Shown one piece after another: positions 1 to 5,249 of a stretch of DNA of 5,249 bases (positions are counted from its first letter, which is position 1; each line of letters begins with the position of its first letter). Origin of the DNA: Rhodospirillales bacterium (GTDB lineage Bacteria; Pseudomonadota; Alphaproteobacteria; Rhodospirillales; JADHTD01); the NCBI GenBank assembly GCA_016776525.1, contig JADHTD010000206.1, positions 1 through 5,249 of the forward strand, written 5' to 3'. Under the pieces are notes generated by a model. It made no database searches, was not told the DNA's origin, and worked only from the letters and a program-made list of their open reading frames with translations. A program made the translations under genes and the position numbers.

Positions 1-2
1 AA

Positions 3-9
3 AAGGAGG
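3..9 (+). promoter_or_regulatory. Ribosome binding site of the ferritin-like gene
   Basis: AAGGAGG is a near-perfect Shine-Dalgarno sequence. It lies 8 bases before the GTG at 18, which supports that non-ATG start over the out-of-frame ATG at 28. No promoter can be judged because the window begins here. Confidence 0.85.
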
Positions 10-17
10 ATTACACC

Positions 18-563
18 GTGACCCCCAATGACGAGTCTTCCACGAAAGACAAACAAATCATCGATTTCGTGGAAGAGTTTCTCGCCCACGCCTATGCCCT
101 GGAGATCGAAGCCGTCGATTGCTATGAGGAAATCGCCGATTCCATGGAAGTTCACAACAACCTGGAAGTCGCCGGATTGTTCCGGAAATTATCCGGCTAC
201 GGGCAGAAACACGCCGCCGAAATGGTCGAGCGGGCGAAGGGAAAAGACCTGCCCCGCATTGCCCCCTGGGATCTCAAATGGCCGGGCATGACGGCTCCGG
301 AAACCGCTGCCCAGGAAGAAGCCCATTACCTGATGAACCCGTATCAGGCTCTGGAACTGGTCCATAAGTCGGAAACCAACGCCCAGAATTTCTATGCCGG
401 GGTGGCGAAAACCTCCCCGAACCCCGAAGTTCAGGAGATGGCTGCCGAATTCGCCGCCGAAGAGGCAGAACACGTGGCCATTTTGGAAGACTGGATGAAG
501 AAGTATCCGAAACCGGACGATGACTGGGATTATGACCCGGACCCGCCGGTGATGCCGGAATAA
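18..563 (+). CDS. Ferritin-like / rubrerythrin-type diiron protein
   Basis: Complete 181-residue protein with the helix pattern of the ferritin-like superfamily. Helix A (about 17-42) carries E29, E31 and Y36. Helix B (about 46-72) carries H65 and E68. Helix C (about 108-131) carries E113, E119 and the FY pair at 125-126. Helix D (about 137-161) has a classical ExxH, E149 to H152. The tail after 165 is acidic and proline-rich. There is no rubredoxin CxxC domain, so this is not a full rubrerythrin. Such proteins bind a two-iron centre and act in peroxide reduction, iron handling or electron transfer; the exact role here cannot be read from sequence. Helix B reads GQKH where ExxH would be expected, so one bridging glutamate seems to be missing or moved. 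The GTG start is set by the ribosome binding site at 3-9. A terminator follows. The fold is confident, the biochemical role is not. Confidence 0.85.
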   Translation: MTPNDESSTKDKQIIDFVEEFLAHAYALEIEAVDCYEEIADSMEVHNNLEVAGLFRKLSGYGQKHAAEMVERAKGKDLPRIAPWDLKWPGMTAPETAAQEEAHYLMNPYQALELVHKSETNAQNFYAGVAKTSPNPEVQEMAAEFAAEEAEHVAILEDWMKKYPKPDDDWDYDPDPPVMPE

Positions 564-589
564 TCCAGGCGTTAAATGACCAACAAAGA

Positions 590-616
590 GGCCCGGACCG
601 GATTATGGTTCGGGCC
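590..616. terminator. Bidirectional intrinsic terminator
   Basis: A 10-bp stem (590-599 with 607-616, one G-U pair, GC-rich) closes a 7-base loop. On the plus strand it is followed by AATTCTTTATTT. On the minus strand the bases beyond the stem read TCTTTGTT. It sits between the convergent stop codons at 561-563 and 627-629, so it can end transcription from both the ferritin-like gene and the PDZ gene. Each T tract is imperfect, so efficiency is uncertain. Confidence 0.8.
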
Positions 617-626
617 AATTCTTTAT

Positions 627-1331
627 TTAACGGACCGGCAACAGCGTAAAGCGGAATCCCGATGACCGTTCGACCAGCATCAGGAGATTCTTCTTACCAT
701 TGATTTTAGCCGCCTTATAGGCATCGACAATCTGTTCCGGCAGCCACACGTCTTGTTGGTTGACCTGCAAAATTAAATCGCCGCGCTGGAATTTTGTCTC
801 TTTGGCCTTTTCCTCGTCGGTCAGGGTGACGACAACGCCCGTGGAACCCCACCGTAATTTAAAACGGTCGCTGACTTTTGGAGTCAGGGCCGCCAGAGTC
901 AGACCGACTTGGGGCATGGTGGCAAAGGCCCCTTTGGTGATCCGCCGGGCCGCCGGCCAACTACCGGCAACCAGGGTCAGCCCGACATTTTTTCCCTGAC
1001 GGTAGACGGTAATGGGCACCCTTTCACCGGCGCCGATAGCCCGTACCGCGGTTAACAACCCTTCAAAAGTTTTTATCTCCTTGTCGGCGAATGAAAGGAT
1101 CAGGTCTCCCCGTTGAAGACCCGCCTTATCGGCCGGTCCGCCCAGGGCGATATCCCGGATCAGCACGCCATCAGCGTTTTTCAGGCCGAGGGCCTGGGAA
1201 ATAGCCGGCGACATGCCCTGCACCTGAAGACCGACAAATCCCGGCTCTTTGGCCAAAGCGGCCCCGGATGCCCCCAAACCGGTGGCGACTAAAACGGCCA
1301 CGGCGGCAAAAAGGAAAATTCTGTGCACCAT
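627..1331 (-). CDS. Secreted tandem-PDZ protein, HtrA/DegP-like without protease domain
   Basis: 234-residue protein. Residues 1-27 form a Sec-type signal peptide: a short positive start (H3, R4), a hydrophobic core at 5-19 and an AxA site at 25-27. The mature protein is thus predicted to be periplasmic. Residues about 31-122 form a PDZ domain, with the typical GGPADKAGLQRGDLILSF stretch at 64-81 and a final strand ending VGLTLVAG. Residues about 141-234 form a second, more divergent PDZ domain (FQRGDLILQVNQQ at 181-193, ending RFTLLPV). This order and the ends match the C-terminal half of Do-family (HtrA/DegP) proteases, but no trypsin-like domain with a His-Asp-Ser triad is present. A role as adaptor, chaperone-like peptide binder or regulator of envelope proteolysis is inferred. 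The ATG at 1331 is chosen for its signal peptide and GGAG site; the frame stays open far upstream, but only as antisense of wecB. The gene is convergent with the ferritin-like gene and divergent from wecB. Confidence 0.88.
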   Translation of the reverse strand: MVHRIFLFAAVAVLVATGLGASGAALAKEPGFVGLQVQGMSPAISQALGLKNADGVLIRDIALGGPADKAGLQRGDLILSFADKEIKTFEGLLTAVRAIGAGERVPITVYRQGKNVGLTLVAGSWPAARRITKGAFATMPQVGLTLAALTPKVSDRFKLRWGSTGVVVTLTDEEKAKETKFQRGDLILQVNQQDVWLPEQIVDAYKAAKINGKKNLLMLVERSSGFRFTLLPVR

Positions 1332-1337
1332 AAACAG

Positions 1338-1341
1338 CTCC
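1338..1341 (-). promoter_or_regulatory. Ribosome binding site of the PDZ gene
   Basis: On the minus strand this reads GGAG (within CGGAGC), 6 bases before the ATG at 1331. It fixes the start of a reading frame that is otherwise open for nearly 400 codons upstream. Confidence 0.7.
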
Positions 1342-1367
1342 GTACAGATCGATTCGGACGGTTCAGC

Positions 1368-1396
1368 ATAATAATGTGTGATTAACAGGACGTAAA
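1368..1396 (-). promoter_or_regulatory. Probable sigma70-type promoter of the PDZ gene
   Basis: On the minus strand a -35 box TTTACG (bases 1391-1396, 4 of 6 to consensus) and a -10 box TATTAT (1368-1373, 5 of 6) are separated by exactly 17 bases. Transcription would begin near 1361, giving a leader of about 30 bases that contains the GGAG site at 1338-1341. No sigmaE-type GGAACTT/TCTGA pair was found, so the sequence gives no sign of envelope-stress control. Confidence 0.5.
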
Positions 1397-1431
1397 ATTT
1401 CCGGTTACCTCCATATTCGGCCCCGGATTGA

Positions 1432-1460
1432 GTGACAGCCGGGCGGTGGCTTGGTAGAAC
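1432..1460 (+). promoter_or_regulatory. Possible promoter of the wecBC cluster
   Basis: GTGACA (1432-1437, 5 of 6 to the -35 consensus) and TAGAAC (1455-1460, 4 of 6 to the -10 consensus) are 17 bases apart. Transcription would start at or next to the wecB ATG at 1467, giving a leaderless message. This agrees with the lack of a clear Shine-Dalgarno site there. The -10 box is weak, and a different promoter elsewhere in 1332-1466 is possible. Confidence 0.3.
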
Positions 1461-1466
1461 ACGACT

Positions 1467-2579
1467 ATGAAAATCTTGAGTGTGTTTGGAACCCGTCCCG
1501 AAGCCATCAAAATGGCGCCGGTCGTCAAGGCCCTGGCGGCAGCGGACGGCATCGATTCCCAAGTGGCGGTTACCGCCCAGCACCGGGATATGCTGGACCA
1601 GGTGCTCGACCTCTTTGGGATTGTCCCCGAATACGACCTCGATATCATGCGTGATAATCAGGACCTGACCCATATCACCGGTGCCGTCCTCGGTGGCCTG
1701 GGCGATATTCTCGATGACCAGAAACCGGACCGGATTCTGGTCCATGGCGACACGACGACCAGCTTCGCCGCATCGCTGGCCGCCTTTTACCGGCGCATTC
1801 CTGTCGGCCATGTAGAAGCCGGTCTGCGCACCGGCGATATTTACGCCCCCTATCCGGAGGAAATGAACCGGGTGCTGACGGATTGCATCGCCGACAAGTT
1901 GTTCGCGCCGACGGAAACGGCCCGCCGGGCCTTGCTCAGCGAAGGGAAATCCGACGCCGCTATAATCGTCACTGGCAACACGATCATCGATGCGCTTTAT
2001 CACATTACCGACCGGCTCAAAACTGATGACGGGTTGCGCGCTACTGTGGCGGCTCAATTTCCCTTCCTTGATGAGGAACGACGCCTGATCCTGGTCACCG
2101 GCCACCGGCGGGAGAATTTCGGTGGCGGTTTCGAGGACATCTGCCAGGCCCTCGCCCAACTCGCCGAAAGGGTCGACGCGCAGATCATCTATCCGGTTCA
2201 CCTCAATCCCAACGTGCAGGAACCGGTCAACCGGATTCTCGGCGGCCTGGAGCGGGTGCACCTGCTGGCGCCCCTGGATTACCTGCCCTTTGTCTATTTG
2301 ATGGACATCGCCCACATCGTCATTACCGATTCCGGCGGCATCCAGGAAGAAGCCCCGTCGCTGGGCAAACCGGTGCTGGTCATGCGCGGCGTCACCGAAC
2401 GCCCGGAAGCGGTCGACGCCGGTACCGTCAAACTGGTCGGCACCGATACGGATACCATTGTCGGGGAATGCCAACGTTTGCTGGACGACCCGGACGCTTA
2501 CCGGACCATGAGCCGGGCCCACAACCCATATGGCGACGGCAAGGCCGCCGGCCGCATCGTCGAGGAGTTGCTCCGTTGA
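1467..2579 (+). CDS. wecB: UDP-N-acetylglucosamine 2-epimerase (non-hydrolysing)
   Basis: 370 residues, the usual full length of the family. The cytoplasmic enzyme interconverts UDP-GlcNAc and UDP-ManNAc, the first step toward ManNAcA for surface polysaccharides. Family motifs are intact: GTRPEAIKMAP (8-18), VHGDTTT (92-98), GHVEAGLRTGD (114-124), YPEEMNR (129-135), TGHRRENFG (211-219), YPVHLNPNV (242-250) and TDSGGIQEEAPSLGKPVL (287-304). D95, E117, E131 and H213 match the catalytic residues described for the E. coli enzyme, at the same numbering. Both halves of the GT-B-like fold are complete. The ATG at 1467 is the only credible start, because an in-frame TAG lies at 1455-1457; it lacks a good ribosome binding site. 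The stop overlaps the start of wecC, so the two are translated together. The epimerase assignment is very secure; the final polymer is unknown, and the orthologue could equally be named mnaA. Confidence 0.96.
   Translation: MKILSVFGTRPEAIKMAPVVKALAAADGIDSQVAVTAQHRDMLDQVLDLFGIVPEYDLDIMRDNQDLTHITGAVLGGLGDILDDQKPDRILVHGDTTTSFAASLAAFYRRIPVGHVEAGLRTGDIYAPYPEEMNRVLTDCIADKLFAPTETARRALLSEGKSDAAIIVTGNTIIDALYHITDRLKTDDGLRATVAAQFPFLDEERRLILVTGHRRENFGGGFEDICQALAQLAERVDAQIIYPVHLNPNVQEPVNRILGGLERVHLLAPLDYLPFVYLMDIAHIVITDSGGIQEEAPSLGKPVLVMRGVTERPEAVDAGTVKLVGTDTDTIVGECQRLLDDPDAYRTMSRAHNPYGDGKAAGRIVEELLR
2562..2567 (+). promoter_or_regulatory. Ribosome binding site of wecC, inside wecB
   Basis: GAGGAG lies within the last codons of wecB, 8 bases before the TTG at 2576. 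It decides the wecC start in favour of TTG rather than the in-frame ATG at 2468, which lies deep inside wecB. Confidence 0.8.
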
Positions 2580-3829
2580 ATCAAAAAATAGAAAAAGTTT
2601 GTGTTATCGGCCTCGGCTACGTCGGCCTGCCGACGGCGGCGGTGATTGCCAGCCGGGGCCTTAAGGTCACCGGCGTCGATACCAACGGGACGGCCGTCGA
2701 CCTCATCAACCAGGGCAAGGTTCACATTGTCGAACCGGACCTGGATATTTTGGTCAACGGCGCCGTCGCCCGGGGCCTGCTCAACGCCGTCGGTGCGCCT
2801 GAAGAAGCCGATGCCTTCATAATTGCCGTGCCGACGCCGTTTACCGACGGCCATAAACCGGACCTGCGGCATCTTGAAAAAGCCGCCCGGGATATCGCGC
2901 CGGTCCTCAGAAAAGGCAATCTGGTGGTTATTGAATCGACATCGCCGGTCGGCACCACGGACACTTTTTCCCAGTGGCTGTCGGAACAGCGCAGCGACCT
3001 CAGCTTCCCTCACCAATCCGGTCATGATGCTGACATTCAGATTGCCCACAGCCCGGAACGGGTGCTGCCCGGCAGCGTTCTCCTGGAAATGGTCCGCAAT
3101 GACCGGGTGGTTGGCGGCATTACCGCCCATTGCGCCCAGCGGGCGGCGGAACTGTACGACTTATTCGTCGATGGCGAATGCCACCTGACCGATGCCCGTA
3201 CGGCGGAACTGGTCAAGCTATCGGAAAACGCCTACCGGGACGTCAACATTGCCTTTGCCAACGAACTGTCTTTGGTTTGTGACAAGCTGGACATCGACGT
3301 CTGGGACGTGGTCGACCTCGCCAACCGCCACCCGCGGGTCAACATCCTCAACCCGGGGCCCGGAGTCGGCGGCCACTGCATCGCCGTCGATCCCTGGTTC
3401 ATTGTCGATTCCGCCCCCGACGAAACACCGCTGATCCAAGCCGCTCGCAAGATCAACGACGGCAAACCGGCCCATATCGCAAATCGGGTCCGAGAAGCCG
3501 CCGACGAATTGGGCTCCCCCGCGATTGCCTGCTTAGGCCTCTCTTATAAGGCCAATATCGACGATCTGCGGGAAAGTCCGGCCATCGAGGTGGTCAAGCA
3601 TATCGCCGCCTGGAAAGACAGCCTGCTGGTGGTCGAGCCCAATGTCAGCGGCCTGCCCGAAAGCCTGCGGGAGACCGGGGGCATTAAACAGGTTCCCCTT
3701 GAAGAGGCATTAGAGGCCGCCGATATCCTGGTCCTGTTGGTCGATCACAAGGAATTCCACACCATCAAGGCCAGCAGTCTCGACGGCAAAACGGTGGTCG
3801 ATACCCGGGGCGTCTGGCGCGAAATCTGA
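2576..3829 (+). CDS. wecC: UDP-N-acetyl-D-mannosamine dehydrogenase
   Basis: 417 residues from the TTG start, close to the usual length of about 420. This NAD-dependent enzyme oxidises UDP-ManNAc in two steps to UDP-ManNAcA, using the WecB product. The N-terminal Rossmann domain has GLGYVGLP (12-19) and D35 for NAD ribose binding, followed by AVPTPF (84-89), STSPVGTT (121-128) and HSPERVLPG (158-166). The central domain has KLSENAYRD (214-222), where K214 and N218 fit the catalytic residues of the UDP-sugar dehydrogenase family. C268 in GVGGHCIAVDP is the catalytic nucleophile. The C-terminal domain has GLSYKANIDDLRESPA (321-336). The TTGA overlap with the wecB stop, with GAGGAG upstream, implies translational coupling. 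Starting at ATG 2468 would add 36 residues that are an out-of-frame reading of wecB and precede the conserved fold. Tandem stops TGA TAG end the gene. A related UDP-sugar 6-dehydrogenase specificity is the main alternative, but the wecB pairing favours ManNAc. Confidence 0.95.
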   Translation: MNQKIEKVCVIGLGYVGLPTAAVIASRGLKVTGVDTNGTAVDLINQGKVHIVEPDLDILVNGAVARGLLNAVGAPEEADAFIIAVPTPFTDGHKPDLRHLEKAARDIAPVLRKGNLVVIESTSPVGTTDTFSQWLSEQRSDLSFPHQSGHDADIQIAHSPERVLPGSVLLEMVRNDRVVGGITAHCAQRAAELYDLFVDGECHLTDARTAELVKLSENAYRDVNIAFANELSLVCDKLDIDVWDVVDLANRHPRVNILNPGPGVGGHCIAVDPWFIVDSAPDETPLIQAARKINDGKPAHIANRVREAADELGSPAIACLGLSYKANIDDLRESPAIEVVKHIAAWKDSLLVVEPNVSGLPESLRETGGIKQVPLEEALEAADILVLLVDHKEFHTIKASSLDGKTVVDTRGVWREI

Positions 3830-3848
3830 TAGAGACGGCAATCAAACC

Positions 3849-4418
3849 ATGACGGAAACACTCATCAACCGGGTTCTCACCTTTTGGTTCGGCGCGCCCG
3901 ACAGCGATGAGTATGGGAAACCGCGCGAGGCCTGGTTCAAGAAAGACGACGGCTTCGACCAAGCCATCCGGGATGGATTCGCAGAAGACACCGTAAAAGC
4001 CGCCGCCGGTGAGTTTGACCAATTGCTGGATTCAAAGGAAGGCGCCTTGGCGCTGTGCATCCTGCTGGACCAGTTTCCACGCAACCTGTACCGGGGCTCG
4101 CCCCAATCCTTTGCCGCCGACGCCAAAGCCTGCGCCGTCGCCGGTGCGGCCCTCGACAAAGGCTATGATGGGGACTTGATACCGGTGCAGCGGACCTTCC
4201 TCTATATGCCGTTCATGCACAGCGAGAACCTTGATGATCAGCAACGGTGCGTAGCCCTGTTCGAAGCCCTGGGCAACGAGAACAACCTAAAATTCGCCAT
4301 CGCCCATCGCGACATCATCGCCCGTTTCGGCCGCTTCCCGCATCGCAACGGGGTGCTTGGCCGGAACAGCACGGAAGAAGAAGTCGCTTTCCTGGAAACC
4401 CCGGGATCTTCTTTTTAA
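3849..4418 (+). CDS. DUF924 family protein
   Basis: 189 residues, typical for DUF924, an all-helical TPR-like family without an established biochemical role. Recognised family features are FWFG near the N-terminus (12-15), the segment around WF (29-30), LDQFPRNLYRG (73-83), the stretch YMPFMHSENLDDQ (119-131) and RFGRFPHRN (159-167), followed by LGR and a C-terminal FLETPGSSF. No signal peptide or membrane segment is present, so it should be cytoplasmic. It begins 19 bases after the wecC stop, with a modest GAGACGG ribosome binding site at about 3832-3838, so it is probably co-transcribed with wecBC. Co-location with sugar-nucleotide genes may be incidental, since members of this family occur in many contexts. 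It is intact and matches its neighbours in base composition. Confidence 0.88.
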   Translation: MTETLINRVLTFWFGAPDSDEYGKPREAWFKKDDGFDQAIRDGFAEDTVKAAAGEFDQLLDSKEGALALCILLDQFPRNLYRGSPQSFAADAKACAVAGAALDKGYDGDLIPVQRTFLYMPFMHSENLDDQQRCVALFEALGNENNLKFAIAHRDIIARFGRFPHRNGVLGRNSTEEEVAFLETPGSSF

Positions 4419-4438
4419 AATCCGGCGTTTTACTTTTT
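4401..4438 (+). terminator. Weak possible terminator at the end of the DUF924 gene
   Basis: CCGG (4401-4404) plus AT (4406-4407) can pair with ATCCGG (4420-4425), leaving one bulged G and a 12-base loop. T-rich sequence with TTTT and TTTTTT runs follows (4428-4438). The stem is short and includes the stop codon in its loop, so it is only a candidate. Only 11 bases separate the convergent stop codons of this gene and the glycosyltransferase-like gene, so transcripts probably overlap. Confidence 0.25.
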
Positions 4439-5249
4439 TGGCTTTTTAACGGCTTTTCGCTTGGCGCCGGCGGCCTTGGCCTTTGAGGGTTTCCTGGCGG
4501 TTGCTTTCCGGACCCGGCTTTTGCCGCCCTTGCCGCCCTTGCCGGCCAGTCTTGCCAGTTCGGTCCGCACCTGTTCGATAACCGGCCCCCAGGATTCCGG
4601 CTGGGACTGGCGGAAAAGCCGCATGCTCGGATACCAGAGACTGTCTTCCCGCTCCGTCAGCCAGCGCCAGTCGGGCACAAAGGGCAGCAACACCCAGACC
4701 GGACGGCCCAGGGCGCCCGTCAGATGGGCAACGGACGTATCGACGGTAATTACCAGATCAAGATGGGAAACAGCCGCCGCCGTCTCCGCGAAGTCAAAGA
4801 GGTCCGGCGCCAAGTTGGTCAGCTTATCGGTCGGAACGGTTAAACAGTCCTGGGCCCGGGGACCGACCTGCAGGCTGTAGAAGGAAGCACCGGCGGTTTC
4901 CAAAAGCGGCTTCAAGGCCTCCAGCCCGATGGAACGGTGCTGATCCTTGGAGTGGGTCGGATTCCCGGCCCAGACAAGCCCCACTTTAAAGTTTTTATCA
5001 TCGAGAAAACGCTTGCGCCAAAGTGTCCATGAACGGTCGTCGGCCTTCAGGTAAGGCATATCAGACGGCACGGTTTTCGGGGTGGTCTTGAAAATCAGCG
5101 GCAGGCTCATCAATGGGAAATGGGTATCGAACTTTGGCCGCTGGACGCCCCGGGCCATAACCCGGTCGACGCCGAGGCCATCGGAGTTGCGCAGCAGGCG
5201 GACCAGGGGCTTCTGGCATTCGAGGATAACCCGGCCGCCAAGCTTGGCG
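4430..5249 (-). CDS. Glycosyltransferase-like protein, C-terminal part (gene runs off the window)
   Basis: The frame is open from the TAA at 4430-4432 to the right edge, giving 272 visible residues. The ATG at 5158 is internal: the 30 codons before it encode family-like sequence (GGRVILECQKPLVRLLR) that runs straight into it. The visible part resembles the C-terminal region of the TPR-repeat glycosyltransferases of alphaproteobacteria, with a GT-B half like family GT9 (heptosyltransferase-like). It shows FPLMSLPLIF (visible residues 44-53), a VGLVWAGNP strand-loop (89-97), then TVDTSVAHLTGALGRPVWVLLP (168-189), the expected nucleotide-sugar-binding half, and WYPSMRLFRQ (205-214). It probably transfers a sugar to a protein or surface glycan; donor and acceptor are unknown, and the N-terminal TPR part is not visible. 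The last 38 residues hold 13 Lys and 4 Arg with no acidic residue, an unusual appendage. The gene is convergent with the wecBC cluster. Confidence 0.8.
   Translation of the reverse strand, partial: AKLGGRVILECQKPLVRLLRNSDGLGVDRVMARGVQRPKFDTHFPLMSLPLIFKTTPKTVPSDMPYLKADDRSWTLWRKRFLDDKNFKVGLVWAGNPTHSKDQHRSIGLEALKPLLETAGASFYSLQVGPRAQDCLTVPTDKLTNLAPDLFDFAETAAAVSHLDLVITVDTSVAHLTGALGRPVWVLLPFVPDWRWLTEREDSLWYPSMRLFRQSQPESWGPVIEQVRTELARLAGKGGKGGKSRVRKATARKPSKAKAAGAKRKAVKKPKK
4521..4547. repeat. Three tandem 9-base units inside the basic tail
   Basis: The plus strand reads TTGCCGCCC, TTGCCGCCC, TTGCCGGCC without gaps. On the coding minus strand these encode repeating Gly/Lys (AGKGGKGGK). The near-identical units look like slippage expansion. 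Because the unit is a multiple of three, changes in copy number would lengthen or shorten the tail without breaking the frame. Confidence 0.7.

Noticed and set aside
1332..1466. Search of the divergent intergenic region for operator palindromes, a riboswitch or a small RNA.
   Set aside because: No inverted repeat or structured element longer than a few bases was convincing; only the promoter candidates were kept.
1332..2522. A minus-strand open frame of about 397 codons lying antisense to wecB and joined to the PDZ gene.
   Set aside because: Its translation has no recognisable domain and lies opposite the highly conserved wecB. The PDZ gene has its own signal peptide and ribosome binding site at 1331. 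The absence of stops is a by-product of GC-rich codon usage.
2468..2575. N-terminal extension of wecC starting at ATG 2468.
   Set aside because: The extension is an out-of-frame reading of wecB, has no family similarity, and the TTG at 2576 has a well-placed GAGGAG.
2498..3130. A 210-residue open frame on the minus strand opposite wecC.
   Set aside because: It is a shadow frame opposite a strongly conserved gene, with no ribosome binding site or family motif.
4461..4880. A 139-residue plus-strand open frame opposite the glycosyltransferase-like gene.
   Set aside because: The minus strand shows clear glycosyltransferase motifs here, while the plus frame is compositionally biased and unrecognisable.
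1..5249. Search for mobile elements, CRISPR repeats, tRNA genes or defence-type genes.
   Set aside because: No terminal inverted repeats, regularly spaced repeats, tRNA-like folds or recognisable defence proteins were seen. The genes appear to be ordinary chromosomal genes of similar composition.

Overview
The window looks like chromosomal DNA of a GC-rich Gram-negative bacterium, most likely an alphaproteobacterium of the Rhodospirillales type (Magnetospirillum-like). This is inferred from the codon usage, strong Shine-Dalgarno sites, a periplasmic HtrA-type PDZ protein, a DUF924 protein, and a TPR-glycosyltransferase-type C-terminus common in that group. The taxon is an inference, as no rRNA or other marker gene is present. 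No tRNA, rRNA, CRISPR array, insertion sequence or phage gene was seen.

Layout. (1) Bases 1-563, plus strand: a complete ferritin-like/rubrerythrin-type protein with a GTG start and a strong ribosome binding site. (2) Bases 590-616: a hairpin terminator shared with the convergent gene that follows. (3) Bases 627-1331, minus strand: a secreted protein made of two HtrA/DegP-like PDZ domains with no protease domain, with a plausible sigma70-type promoter. (4) Bases 1332-1466: a divergent intergenic region. (5) Bases 1467-4418, plus strand: a tight three-gene cluster of wecB (UDP-GlcNAc 2-epimerase), wecC (UDP-ManNAc dehydrogenase, TTG start overlapping the wecB stop) and a DUF924 protein 19 bases downstream. 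(6) Bases 4430-5249, minus strand: the C-terminal part of a GT-B-fold glycosyltransferase-like protein with a very basic, lysine-rich tail. Its frame stays open to the window edge.

How the genes work together. WecB and WecC perform consecutive steps, UDP-GlcNAc to UDP-ManNAc to UDP-ManNAcA, and so supply an acidic amino sugar for a surface polysaccharide (capsule, O-antigen, exopolysaccharide or an enterobacterial-common-antigen-like polymer). The convergent glycosyltransferase-like gene fits a surface-glycan neighbourhood, but no polymerase, flippase or initiating transferase is visible. The ferritin-like and PDZ genes have no evident link to sugar metabolism.

I did not find a convincing new multi-gene system. 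The points most worth a second look are the protease-less tandem-PDZ protein, the altered metal-ligand motif in the ferritin-like protein, the histone-like tail on the glycosyltransferase, and a possible leaderless start for wecB.
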